From Herbaspirillum sp. YR522 (lineage in GTDB: Bacteria > Pseudomonadota > Gammaproteobacteria > Burkholderiales > Burkholderiaceae_D), in assembly GCF_000282575.1 (NCBI RefSeq), contig NZ_AKJA01000132.1, positions 103,865 to 167,864 on the forward strand: a stretch of 64,000 nt of DNA. The letters run 5' to 3'. The notes beneath the pieces are model-generated. The model saw only the letters and a list, made by a program, of their open reading frames with translations, searched no databases and had not been told where the DNA came from. The position numbers and the translations under genes are program-made. Shown here one piece after another: positions 48,607 through 56,926 of the stretch (position 1 is the first letter of the stretch; every line of letters starts with the position of its first letter).

Positions 48607-50397
48607 ATGTCATTTCCAACTTCCCTGCGCGCGGCCGTGCCGCTGGTGTTCTTCGCCCTGGTACTGCTGTTGCCGCAACTGGGCGTGCCGCCGTTCTGGA
48701 TCACCCTGCTGTCGTATGTCGGCCTCTACAGCATCGTGGCGCTGGGCCTGGTGCTGCTGACCGGGGTGGCCGGCCTGACCTCGTTCGGGCAGGCGGCCTT
48801 CGTCGGGATCGGCGCCTACACCACGGCCTACCTGACGACCCAGTACGCCTTGTCGCCCTGGATCGGCCTGCTGGCCGGCGTTGCCATCACCGGCGTGTCG
48901 GCCTTGCTGATCGGCGCGGTGACCATGCGCATCTCGGGCCACTACCTGCCCCTGTCCACGATTGCCTGGGGCTTGTCGCTGTACTACCTGTTCGGCAACC
49001 TGGAGGTGCTGGGCAAGCATGACGGCCTGGGCGGCATCCCATCGATCTGGCTGGGCAGTGTCGAGTTCTCCAACGGGCCGTCGATGTACGTGCTGATCTG
49101 GATCGTCGCCATCCTGGCGTTGCTGTCGGTGCAGAACTTCCTCAACTCGCGTGCCGGACGGGCAGTGCGCGCGCTCAAGTTCGGCCAGGTGATGCCGGAG
49201 GCGATGGGGGTCGACACGGCGCGCATGAAGATCGTCATCTTCGTCTACGCCGCTATCCTGGCCGGCATCTCCGGCTGGCTGTATGCGCATCTGCAGCATG
49301 CGGTCAACCCGACCCCGTTCGGCCTGAAGTACGGCATCGACTACCTGCTGATGGTGGTCGTCGGCGGCGCCGGCTATGTCTGGGGCGCGTTGCTGGGCGC
49401 GGGCCTGATCACGCTGCTGGGCAACTTCCTGCAGGAATGGCTGCCGGGCGTACTGGGCACCGGCGGCAACTTCGAGGCCGTCGTGTTCGGCATTGCGCTG
49501 GTGATCTTCCTGCAGTACGCCAACGAAGGCCTGTGGCCATTCATCCAGGCCCGCCTGGGCAACCGGTCGCCGGTGCGTGCGCCGGACGACGCGCCAGCGC
49601 TGGCGCATGCCTCCAAGCCGGCCGCGGGTGAAGTGATCCTCGAGGTCGAAGCGGCACGCAAGCAGTTCGGCGGCCTGGTGGCGGTCAACGATGTCAGCTT
49701 TTCGGTCAAGGCCGGCGAAGTGGTCGGGCTGATCGGCCCCAACGGCGCCGGCAAGTCGACCACCTTCAACCTGGTCACCGGCGTGTTGTCCATCACCAGC
49801 GGCCGGGTCGACTATCGCGGCAAGTCGATTGCCGGATTGTCCTCGCGCGAGATCGCCAGTCGCGGCATCGCCCGCACCTTCCAGCACGTACGCCTGGTGC
49901 CCGGCATGACGGTGCTGGAGAACGCTGCCATGGGCGCCTTCCGGCGCGGTGACTTCTCCCCCCAGGGCGGTATCCTGGCCGGCATCCTGCGCGCCAATCG
50001 CAAGGAAGAGGCCAAGATCCTGGCCGAGGCGCGGCGCCAGCTGGAACGGGTAGGCCTGGGTGACATGCTGTATCGCCAGGCGGGCAGCCTGGCGCTGGGC
50101 CAGCAGCGCATACTCGAGATCGCCCGCGCGCTGTGCTGCGACCCGGCGCTGCTGCTGCTGGACGAACCCGCCGCCGGTTTGCGGCTCAAGGAAAAGCAGG
50201 CGCTCTCGGCGTTGCTGGCCAAGCTGCGCGGCGAAGGCATGGCGGTGCTGCTGGTGGAGCACGACATGGACTTCGTGATGCAATTGACCGACCACATCGT
50301 GGTCATGGAATTCGGCACCAAGATCGCCGAGGGAACCCCGGCCCAGATCCAGGTGCACCCGGCCGTGCTGGAAGCCTATCTTGGAGGAGCTCAATGA
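48607..50397 (+). CDS. fused ABC permease and ATPase (LivM-LivG type)
   Basis: A single 596-residue protein carrying an N-terminal LivM-like permease (about 1-310; membrane helices, [20 protein letters not shown] and [20 protein letters not shown]) and a C-terminal LivG-like ATPase (about 345-596; Walker [20 protein letters not shown], signature [15 protein letters not shown], Walker [13 protein letters not shown]-loop [10 protein letters not shown]). The linker is Pro/Ala-rich. ATG 48607 has GAGGGAG ahead. The LivM-LivG joining occurs elsewhere in Burkholderiales. It should pair with LivH and LivF. Confidence 0.93.
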   Translation: MSFPTSLRAAVPLVFFALVLLLPQLGVPPFWITLLSYVGLYSIVALGLVLLTGVAGLTSFGQAAFVGIGAYTTAYLTTQYALSPWIGLLAGVAITGVSALLIGAVTMRISGHYLPLSTIAWGLSLYYLFGNLEVLGKHDGLGGIPSIWLGSVEFSNGPSMYVLIWIVAILALLSVQNFLNSRAGRAVRALKFGQVMPEAMGVDTARMKIVIFVYAAILAGISGWLYAHLQHAVNPTPFGLKYGIDYLLMVVVGGAGYVWGALLGAGLITLLGNFLQEWLPGVLGTGGNFEAVVFGIALVIFLQYANEGLWPFIQARLGNRSPVRAPDDAPALAHASKPAAGEVILEVEAARKQFGGLVAVNDVSFSVKAGEVVGLIGPNGAGKSTTFNLVTGVLSITSGRVDYRGKSIAGLSSREIASRGIARTFQHVRLVPGMTVLENAAMGAFRRGDFSPQGGILAGILRANRKEEAKILAEARRQLERVGLGDMLYRQAGSLALGQQRILEIARALCCDPALLLLDEPAAGLRLKEKQALSALLAKLRGEGMAVLLVEHDMDFVMQLTDHIVVMEFGTKIAEGTPAQIQVHPAVLEAYLGGAQ

Positions 50398-51188
50398 TGA
50401 ATGCCGAAACCATGATCGCCCATGCCGAGGTGGCCGCGACTGCGCAGGCCGGGCCGGTGGTGCTGGAAGTCGAAGGACTGTCTGCCCGCTACGGCAAGGT
50501 CGAAGCCTTGCACCAGGCCGCGCTCAAGTTGCGCGCGGGCCAGATCGTGACCGTGATCGGTCCCAACGGCGCCGGCAAGTCGACCCTGCTCAATGCCATC
50601 ATGGGCGCCTTGCCGGTCAATGCATCGGCCAGCGGACGGGTGCTGTACCAGGGCCATGACCTGTCCAGCCTGGAGGTCGAGGAAAGGGTCGCGCGCGGCC
50701 TGTCGCTGGTACCCGAGAAGCGTGAGCTGTTCGCCACCATGAGCGTGGAGGACAACCTGCAACTGGGCGCCTACAAACGCCACCGCAATGGCGAGCGCGA
50801 TTACCTGGACCAGCTCGATGCGGTCTTTTCGCTCTTTCCCCGTCTCAAGGAGCGGCGCAGGCAAGCCGCCGGCACCCTGTCGGGCGGCGAACGCCAGATG
50901 CTGGCAGTGGGACGGGCGCTGATGGCCAAGCCGCAAGTGCTGATGCTCGACGAACCCAGCCTGGGCCTGGCGCCGCTGATCACCCGCGAAATCCTGGGCA
51001 TCATCAGCGCCTTGCGCGACACCGGCGTGGCCACGCTGCTGGTGGAACAGAATGCCCGTGCTGCCTTGCAGGTGGCCGACTACGGATATGTGCTGGAGAT
51101 GGGCGAGCTGGTCAAGGAAGGGCCGGCCGATGTGCTGGCGGCCGACAGGCAGATCGTCGAGAGTTACCTTGGGTTGGCACGACATTGA
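50394..51188 (+). CDS. livF: branched-chain amino acid-type ABC transporter ATP-binding protein (LivF family)
   Basis: The second ATPase of the same transporter. The 264 residues contain Walker [19 protein letters not shown], signature [17 protein letters not shown], Walker [14 protein letters not shown] and H-loop [11 protein letters not shown]. The start overlaps the fusion gene's stop; GGAGGAG lies at 50383-50389, and ATG 50397 is an equally possible start. Last gene of the transporter operon. No terminator is obvious downstream. Confidence 0.94.
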   Translation: MMNAETMIAHAEVAATAQAGPVVLEVEGLSARYGKVEALHQAALKLRAGQIVTVIGPNGAGKSTLLNAIMGALPVNASASGRVLYQGHDLSSLEVEERVARGLSLVPEKRELFATMSVEDNLQLGAYKRHRNGERDYLDQLDAVFSLFPRLKERRRQAAGTLSGGERQMLAVGRALMAKPQVLMLDEPSLGLAPLITREILGIISALRDTGVATLLVEQNARAALQVADYGYVLEMGELVKEGPADVLAADRQIVESYLGLARH

Positions 51189-51459
51189 ACTGGCCACATT
51201 GAACTGCGCAGATCGATCATTGAAACAAGGATATCCGTGCATCCTGCAGGACGATCGACATTGATCGGGCCCGGGCGCGCTGCTTTGGCACACACCATGG
51301 CAGACCAGGAAATTGGCTTGGTTGCGGTGGCACAGGATGGAACACATTCCAACATGACAACGCGTCGGATGTTGCAATAAGATCAATAGCTAATTCTCGA
51401 TATGTGGGAACTTCGGAGCTTGTCTCGTTCTAATAAACGACAATCCGCCGGGTTCGAAC
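51189..51459. other. AT-richer intergenic stretch before the duplicated module
   Basis: Spacer between livF and the first module gene. It lacks a clear open reading frame, terminator or transposon end; base composition shifts toward AT here relative to the paa island. Confidence 0.5.
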
Positions 51460-52476
51460 ATGGGAAGGGCGCCATTGATGGGCAATTCGTGGGCAGCGCA
51501 ATCACAGACAAATACAAAAGAACGTTCTTCCAAAGAACTTAAATGTGATTGCAACTTGATGTGGTCGCTGATCCAGCAAATGAGCACCAGGCGGTTGTGC
51601 CAAACGCATGGGCGCAATGAAGGCACCTTCATTCCAGTCTACAGCGACCGTGCTCGGCGTATTGCAGCCAGCTATGCCCGGTTCTATCTGGAAACCGAGC
51701 AATACGGTGACCCCGCCAAGAAAGGACGCTTCTACTGGATGGCACTGGGCGCCTTTGCCAGCAAGACCGTGGCCTGTTCGCTCGATGACATGCGGGTGCC
51801 GGTCATCGATTCGGTATTCAAGGGACTGGCGAAAGGCAACCTGTGGTTGTTCTTCGACATCAGCGGATGGCATTGGTATTACACGCGCTTTAACGGCAGC
51901 TTCGATACATGTATCGCCCAGCGCGATGCGTCGGCCTACGTCAAGCCGGTGAAAGACCAGATGCAGCATTATCCGTGGAAGGATGATGCGCTTGCCAGGG
52001 TCAAGAACATGCATGAGCATGCAGACATTGCGCGGGGCTTTGCCCTGTTGAAGGAGATTGAGGACAGCGAGAACGAGCGCGTCCGGGCAAATCTCCAACT
52101 GGAGCACTTGCTTGCCATTGCTGACCATGAGCAACGCGTAATCTTGCAGCCGTTGATTTATGACGACCCGGATTTTGCGAAATGGGTAAAGCGCCAGCGC
52201 TTGCCTGTTATCAATCTTGTCTCTCCAGCGCTTCAACTTGCGTTTACGAGTGCATGTGACACCAAGGATGCGCAATTGAAGTCGGTAGCCCCTTCCGAGA
52301 CCAGATTGGAGGAATTCGAAAGTCGGATGAAATGGATCAATGATGCAGCCAAGCGTTTCCACCGGCTGATGCAAGCGCAGGCGGCGTATATGGAAGAGCA
52401 ACTTCACGCAATGGCCGGATGGGTAGAGATGGACCAATCGGCTCAACAGCAGTATGTTCCGGTGACAATTCCCTAA
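51460..52476 (+). CDS. module gene A1: soluble protein of unknown function
   Basis: A 338-residue protein, probably cytoplasmic, without signal peptide. It contains a Cys pair KCDCNLMWSL near residue 30, a conserved-looking core with RRIAASYARFYLETEQYGDP and YWMALGAFASKTVACSLDD, the aromatic stretch FFDISGWHWYYTRFNGSF, and helical C-terminus (ESRMKWINDAAKRFHRLMQA). The early core faintly recalls a DUF2515-type pattern, but I am not sure. ATG 51478, with GGAAGGG ahead, is an alternative start. It is followed 17 bases later by lipoprotein gene B1; a decayed copy lies at 53542. Composition is AT-richer than the flanks, consistent with transfer. Confidence 0.8.
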   Translation: MGRAPLMGNSWAAQSQTNTKERSSKELKCDCNLMWSLIQQMSTRRLCQTHGRNEGTFIPVYSDRARRIAASYARFYLETEQYGDPAKKGRFYWMALGAFASKTVACSLDDMRVPVIDSVFKGLAKGNLWLFFDISGWHWYYTRFNGSFDTCIAQRDASAYVKPVKDQMQHYPWKDDALARVKNMHEHADIARGFALLKEIEDSENERVRANLQLEHLLAIADHEQRVILQPLIYDDPDFAKWVKRQRLPVINLVSPALQLAFTSACDTKDAQLKSVAPSETRLEEFESRMKWINDAAKRFHRLMQAQAAYMEEQLHAMAGWVEMDQSAQQQYVPVTIP

Positions 52477-52493
52477 ATGGCTCTCGAAATATC

Positions 52494-53390
52494 GTGCAAT
52501 CTATTTCTAAAAGAATCATTCCACTAAAGCTGCTGGCGATATTTTTTATCGTCGGATTGAATGGTTGCGACACCCACCAGCCAGGAGAAGGATCGAAAAT
52601 GAAGGAGCACGTGGAACTTCGTCTCAACCAGTCAGGCGACGATCTGCTGAAAAAATACCCTGGCCGATTTAGTGTGAGTAAACATCCGACGGGGCTGAAT
52701 TTTTATGTGGCGGACTGGAATAGCGATGCGCGCGGCAGCGTAGTAATCGGACAGCCGGATCATGCCGTCACACTTCCCTATATATTAGGCGCGACGGGAA
52801 GCGATGACTCAAATTTTCCTGACGAACATATTATCCACTGGGAGGTTACTGCCGGAATCGCGGACGGTAGTCCGATCGGGCATGACGAGGCCAGGCAACG
52901 ATTCTTTTCCATTCTGCAATCGCTGCGCAATGCGGGCTGGGTGCGCGCTACGGATATCAGCGAGCCACGGCTCAACGGCAAGGATGCATTAAATTATCGA
53001 CAAACCAGAGCTTCGGTCTATAGTCTTGATACAAACTATGTCTTGTCGCTTCAAGAGTGGATGAGCTTAAGGAGTCGGACTACCTGGAGTCTGTATTCTG
53101 ATCATGCCTACCTGGATGTCAGCATCACGCGGGATCCCTCAAAAAACGATGTTACAAAACCGGGTGCCTACTTTTTGGAATATTCCTTGCAATCCCAAAA
53201 CGAGTATTGGCGATCCGTTGTAGGCTCCAGTAAGCGCTTGAATTGGAAATCCGAACTGCCGGCGGTCGTTGCCAAGGGATTGATATCGCGTAAATCTAAA
53301 GAAGATGAGTTAAAGAAATCTCACATCCCCATCGACGAAGCCTACCGTGACCCTCCAGTCCCCCAACTTGGCCCTCAGTCAAATCAATAA
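52494..53390 (+). CDS. module gene B1: putative lipoprotein of unknown function
   Basis: A 298-residue protein read from GTG 52494, with a signal sequence PLKLLAIFFIVGLNGC whose lipobox is L22-N-G-C25. Asp follows the Cys (+2), which by the enterobacterial Lol rule favours inner-membrane retention. The mature part has NFYVADWNSDARGSVVI, DEARQRFFSILQSLRNAGWV, then LSLQEWMSL and a C-terminal IPIDEAYRDPPVPQLGP. It is clearly paralogous to B2 at 54128. It resembles lipoproteins found beside type VI secretion effector genes in Burkholderiales, but this is from recollection of the pattern and unproven. Confidence 0.8.
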   Translation: MQSISKRIIPLKLLAIFFIVGLNGCDTHQPGEGSKMKEHVELRLNQSGDDLLKKYPGRFSVSKHPTGLNFYVADWNSDARGSVVIGQPDHAVTLPYILGATGSDDSNFPDEHIIHWEVTAGIADGSPIGHDEARQRFFSILQSLRNAGWVRATDISEPRLNGKDALNYRQTRASVYSLDTNYVLSLQEWMSLRSRTTWSLYSDHAYLDVSITRDPSKNDVTKPGAYFLEYSLQSQNEYWRSVVGSSKRLNWKSELPAVVAKGLISRKSKEDELKKSHIPIDEAYRDPPVPQLGPQSNQ

Positions 53391-53444
53391 CATCACCCGT
53401 TTTATGCCAGGCCCGAAGCTAATCAATTCGCCCTTGCCTGGGCA

Positions 53445-53543
53445 GGCCACGGCTTGCCACTACTGAGGTTTATGCACGGCGGCTAGGGGGCGCCGGTGGC
53501 AGCGAAGAACTTGGTGGCTCGCGTGCCGTGATGCACTACTACC
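53445..53543 (+). pseudogene. decayed fragment of a paaZ/boxD-like aldehyde dehydrogenase gene
   Basis: About 100 bases align with paaZ at 46808-46907 with roughly four fifths identity. The reading gives GHGLPLLRFMHGG, a stop, then in the next frame GAGGSEELGGSRAVMHYY, against PaaZ GHGSPLPQLKHGG and GRAGGGEELGGSRAVKHY. It carries a one-base deletion and a stop, so it is dead. It starts three bases after the end of module copy 1. The last motif also fits BoxD-type dehydrogenases, so the parent could be a lost paralogue rather than the local paaZ. Confidence 0.75.
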
Positions 53544-54119
53544 GAAGAGCAAGGGGAGACCCAATCAGGAAAGGACGCTTCTACTGGACGGCAATGGCGC
53601 CTTTGCCAGCAAGACCGTGGCCTGTTCGCTCGATGACATGCGGGTGCCGGTCATCGATTCGGTATTCAAGGCACTAGCGAAAGGCAACCTGTGGTGTTCT
53701 TCGACATCAGCGGATGGCATTGGTATTACACGCGCTTTAACGGCAGCTTCGATACATGTATCGCCCAGCAAAAGCGGTGACCCTTGCAACCGTTGATTCA
53801 TGACGATGCGGATTTTGCGAAATGGGTAAATCGCCAGTGCTTGCCTGTTATCAATCTTGTCTCTGCAGCGCTTTAACTTGTGTTTACGAGTGCTTGTGAC
53901 ATCGACGACAAGACCATGAAATCCGTGGCTCCCAAGGAGACGATGCTCGAGGATTTTCAGAGCCGGATGAAATGGATCGTGAGCGCTGCTTATACCTTTC
54001 ATGGGATGATGCAAAAGCAAACGTCTTATATGGAAAGCCAGCTAAATGCTATTGCCGCATGGGTTGACGTCGATCAATCCAGAGACATGCAGGCATATAC
54101 ACCACCGTCGCCTTTTTAA
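53542..54119 (+). pseudogene. module gene A2: frameshifted, partly deleted copy of A1
   Basis: From about 53542 to 53768 it is almost identical to A1 51694-51921, with single-base deletions (for example GTGGTGTTC for GTGGTTGTTC). An internal part equal to A1 about 51922-52140 is missing. It then matches A1 near-identically (about 53785-53905), with a stop created in GCGCTTTAACTTG. The last 240 bases (from 53880) keep an open frame paralogous to A1 but diverged (SRMKWIVSAAYTFHGMMQKQ versus SRMKWINDAAKRFHRLMQAQ). No full-length protein can be made. Confidence 0.88.
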
Positions 54120-54127
54120 TTGTAATT

Positions 54128-55021
54128 ATGGTTTTGTCAAAAATATTGCCTGGACTAAGTCGTGCCAGAATCATTTTTTACGGCTTGATGATTTTTTCAT
54201 CCATTGGGTGCAGTCCACAAAATCTTGAAGAGACGGTATCGATGCCTCGGAAAATTGAAATTCATGCTAATCAATCGGCCAAAGAACTACTCAAGCTTGG
54301 CGGAGATCAAGTGAAGGTGATCAATCGTCCTCCAGGCGTAAATTTTTATTCGATAGATTGGCCTCGATCCAGCCTTGGGACGGTACAAATTCGCTCCGGT
54401 GCCCATGTCGTAGAGATTCCATCTGTACTGGGAGTGGCAGGGAGCGATGATCCGAATTTTGCTGAAGAAAATATTATCAATTGGCAGATATATGCGGGTA
54501 TTTCTGACCAAGAGCTTATGAATCACGATGAGGCCAGGCAACGATTCTTTGCCATTCTTCAATCGCTGCGCAATGCGGGGTGGGTGCGCGCTGTTCGCGT
54601 AAGTGAGCCACGGCTCAAAGGCAGGGAGGCATTGCATTATCTGCAAACAAGAGCATTGGTCTACAGTCTCGATCCCGACTATGTATTGTCGCTGAAAGAA
54701 TGGATGAGCCTGGAAGACAGGACCACCTGGAGTTTTTACTGCGATCATGCCTATCTGGATATCAGCATCACGCGCGATCCTTCTCGAAACGACCTGGCAA
54801 AGCCGGGCGCCTATTTCGTCGAGTATTCGTTGAGAAGCGAAAATGAACGATGGCGGGCGGTCGTCGGCCCTGCCAAACGTGTGAACTGGAAGGCTGAATT
54901 GCCGGCAGCGCTCTCTGCGCAACAGAGGTTGCGAGCATTGGCAGAGGATGAATTAAAAAAGAATCACATCCCCATCGACGAAGCCTACCGTGACCCTCCC
55001 GTCCCCAGACTTGGTCCTTAG
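54128..55021 (+). CDS. module gene B2: putative lipoprotein, paralogue of B1
   Basis: A 297-residue protein beginning MVLSKILPGLSRARIIFYGL, with lipobox S25-I-G-C28 and Ser at +2, the outer-membrane-type sorting residue. The mature part matches B1 along its length: GVNFYSIDWPRSS, DEARQRFFAILQSLRNAGWV, LSLKEWMSLEDRTTWSFY and C-terminal NHIPIDEAYRDPPVPRLGP. It lies eight bases after the broken A2, so the pair was once operonic. Unknown function; possibly an immunity-type or envelope protein. Confidence 0.82.
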   Translation: MVLSKILPGLSRARIIFYGLMIFSSIGCSPQNLEETVSMPRKIEIHANQSAKELLKLGGDQVKVINRPPGVNFYSIDWPRSSLGTVQIRSGAHVVEIPSVLGVAGSDDPNFAEENIINWQIYAGISDQELMNHDEARQRFFAILQSLRNAGWVRAVRVSEPRLKGREALHYLQTRALVYSLDPDYVLSLKEWMSLEDRTTWSFYCDHAYLDISITRDPSRNDLAKPGAYFVEYSLRSENERWRAVVGPAKRVNWKAELPAALSAQQRLRALAEDELKKNHIPIDEAYRDPPVPRLGP

Positions 55022-55120
55022 CTTGATCGATAACGTACACGTTTCGTACCAAGCCCAAAAGACAATCACCCTCCTTGCCTGGACTGGACTTCGGTCCGTC
55101 CGTGGAGGCATGAACAGGCA

Positions 55121-56068
55121 CTAGAAAACCGGCAAAGTCTCCGGCGCACTGTCGCGCAAGGCCTTCTTGGCCATCGCGAACTCGGGAAAGATCGATTGCA
55201 CCGTGGCCCAGAATTGCGGGCCGTGGTTCATCTCGCGCAGGTGTGCCAGTTCATGGGCGATCACGTAGTCGATCAGCGGCAGCGTGAAATGCATCAGGCG
55301 CCAGTTCAGGCGGATGCGACCGTCGGCCGTGCATGAGCCCCATTGGGTGGTGGCCGACGACAAGGCAAACGAGCGGAAAGTCACACCGAGCTTGTCGGCA
55401 TAGACCAGCAGGCGGCGACCGAACAGTTCTTCGGCGCGCGCCTGCAACCAGCCCTGTACGCGATCCTTCAATTGCTGTTCGCCAGCGCCGGCCGGCAGGC
55501 TGACGTTGAGTTCCCGCGTGTCCTCGTCGAGGAACACGGCGGCGCGCTGGCCGCTGCGAATGCGCAGCGTGATGTCCTGGCCCAGGTAGGGCAGGGTGGC
55601 GCCGTCGCACCATTGCATCTGCGGTTGCAGGCGGCGCGCCGAACGCTCGCGGTGTTCGTTGAGCTTGGTCAGGATCCAGCGCTGCTTTTCACGCACCGCA
55701 TTGTCGATCTCGGTCAGCGTGACCCACTTGGGCGCGGTCACCCGCAAGCCTTCGTCGCTGACCAGGAAACCGATGGTGCGGCGTTTCGAACGCAGCAGTG
55801 CATAGTCCAGCGTGTGCTCGCCCAGCACGATGCGGCGGCGTCCATCGGCCGGCCGGGTCGAGGGCGGCGTATCGGGCAGCAGCGTGGGCGGCAGGGGCGC
55901 TGCGTGCACCACCGGATGGGGAGTGACGATGAGCGGTGTCTGTTCGGTCGGCGACGGCAGGGCCGGACCGGGATCGGGAGTGACGACAGCCGGCGCGGCC
56001 GGTTCGATGGCGAACAGGTCCAGCGATAGCTGGTCGGGATTGGCTTTGGGTTTGCGCAGCAGGTTCAA
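55121..56068 (-). CDS. YgjP-like zinc metallopeptidase (DUF45/M48-type)
   Basis: A 315-residue predicted metallopeptidase. The C-terminal domain contains the zinc motif VIAHELAHLREMNHGPQFW (HExxH) preceded by TTQWGSCTADGRIRLNWRLM, the YgjP signature. The N-terminal 80 residues are Pro/Ala/Thr-rich and probably disordered, an addition to the usual 230-residue YgjP. Last gene of the corC-lnt-glyQ-glyS-gmhB-plsC run; the biological substrate is unknown. Confidence 0.9.
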   Translation of the reverse strand: MNLLRKPKANPDQLSLDLFAIEPAAPAVVTPDPGPALPSPTEQTPLIVTPHPVVHAAPLPPTLLPDTPPSTRPADGRRRIVLGEHTLDYALLRSKRRTIGFLVSDEGLRVTAPKWVTLTEIDNAVREKQRWILTKLNEHRERSARRLQPQMQWCDGATLPYLGQDITLRIRSGQRAAVFLDEDTRELNVSLPAGAGEQQLKDRVQGWLQARAEELFGRRLLVYADKLGVTFRSFALSSATTQWGSCTADGRIRLNWRLMHFTLPLIDYVIAHELAHLREMNHGPQFWATVQSIFPEFAMAKKALRDSAPETLPVF

Positions 56069-56098
56069 GGCAGTCGCAGCGGTTATCTCACATGAAGT

Positions 56099-56902
56099 TC
56101 AGGACCGTGCCGGATCGCGCGAGGCGGGGGCTGCGGCGGCTTGCCGGGGCGCGCTGTTTTTATAGGCTGCCGGCGAAATCACGCGCATCTCCGATTCTAT
56201 CCAGTTTTCGACCCGTTCGTTCATTTCCGCGGCGGTCATGGCGCCCGGCGCGATGGGCTTGCCGATCGACACGATGATGGTGCCCGGTTTCTTGATGAAC
56301 GAACCCTTGGGCCAGCACTCGCCCGAGTTGACCGCAATCGGCACCACCAGGGTGCTGGTCTCGACGGCCAGGCGCGAACCGCCCGCCTTGTACTTGCCCT
56401 GGCTGCCCACGGCGGTGCGGGTGCCCTCGGGAAACATCATGATCCACTGGCCGCTGGCCAGCCGCTGGCGACCTTGCTCGAGCACCTGGGCGAAGGCGTC
56501 GCGCCCTTTCTTGCGGTCGATCGGGATCATGCGCAACAGTGCGATGCCCCAGCCGAAAAAGGGAATGTAGGTCAGTTCCTTCTTGAACACGAACACCAGC
56601 GGACGTGTCATCTGGATCACATAGAAGATGGTTTCCCACGCCGATTGATGCTTCGACAGCAGCACCGCCGGCGCGTCGGGCAGGTTTTCCATGCCGCGTA
56701 CTTCGTGGCGCACGCCGCAGATCACGCGCAGCGACCACAGCACGAACACGTTCCAGCGCGAAGTCCACCAGTAGCGCTTGGGGTAGGACAGCGGCGCCGA
56801 CAGCAGGCAGGCGAACGACCACACCATGGTGGCGATGGCCATGACCACCAGAAAGACAGCAGAACGCAGGATCAGGATAAAACGCAAGATATTGTCTCCC
56901 AT
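56099..56902 (-). CDS. plsC: 1-acyl-sn-glycerol-3-phosphate acyltransferase (PlsC family)
   Basis: Membrane acyltransferase of phospholipid synthesis. The 267 residues have an N-terminal membrane segment (ILILRSAVFLVVMAIATMVW), the acyltransferase motif I region LLSKHQSAWETIF (a His-Gln-x4-Glu form in place of NHxxxxD), and FPEGTRTAVGSQGKYKAG. The C-terminus is Ala/Arg-rich. It follows gmhB by 25 bases. A lysophospholipid acyltransferase with other specificity is possible. Confidence 0.92.
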   Translation of the reverse strand: MGDNILRFILILRSAVFLVVMAIATMVWSFACLLSAPLSYPKRYWWTSRWNVFVLWSLRVICGVRHEVRGMENLPDAPAVLLSKHQSAWETIFYVIQMTRPLVFVFKKELTYIPFFGWGIALLRMIPIDRKKGRDAFAQVLEQGRQRLASGQWIMMFPEGTRTAVGSQGKYKAGGSRLAVETSTLVVPIAVNSGECWPKGSFIKKPGTIIVSIGKPIAPGAMTAAEMNERVENWIESEMRVISPAAYKNSAPRQAAAAPASRDPARS

Positions 56903-56926
56903 GCACCAGGCATGAAGGGGTGCCGA

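Larger units (their letters stand above)
51460..53442 (+). repeat. copy 1 of a duplicated A-B module
   Basis: A1 plus lipoprotein gene B1 plus about 50 bases of downstream flank ending CCTTGCCTGG at 53442. The same order, and a similar flank ending CCTTGCCTGG at 55082, recur in copy 2 (53542-55082). Confidence 0.75.
53542..55082 (+). repeat. copy 2 of the duplicated A-B module
   Basis: Broken A2 followed by intact B2 and a flank ending CCTTGCCTGG at 55082. The paralogues agree in order, spacing and several identical DNA stretches, for example the region encoding IPIDEAYRDPPVP. Confidence 0.75.

Noticed and set aside
51270..51345. TGGCAC elements resembling a sigma-54 -24 box
   Set aside because: No GC-containing -12 element at the required spacing follows either occurrence.
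51440..51465. GGTTCGAAC resembling a tRNA T-loop
   Set aside because: Flanking bases do not form a T-stem, and no acceptor, D or anticodon arms can be drawn.
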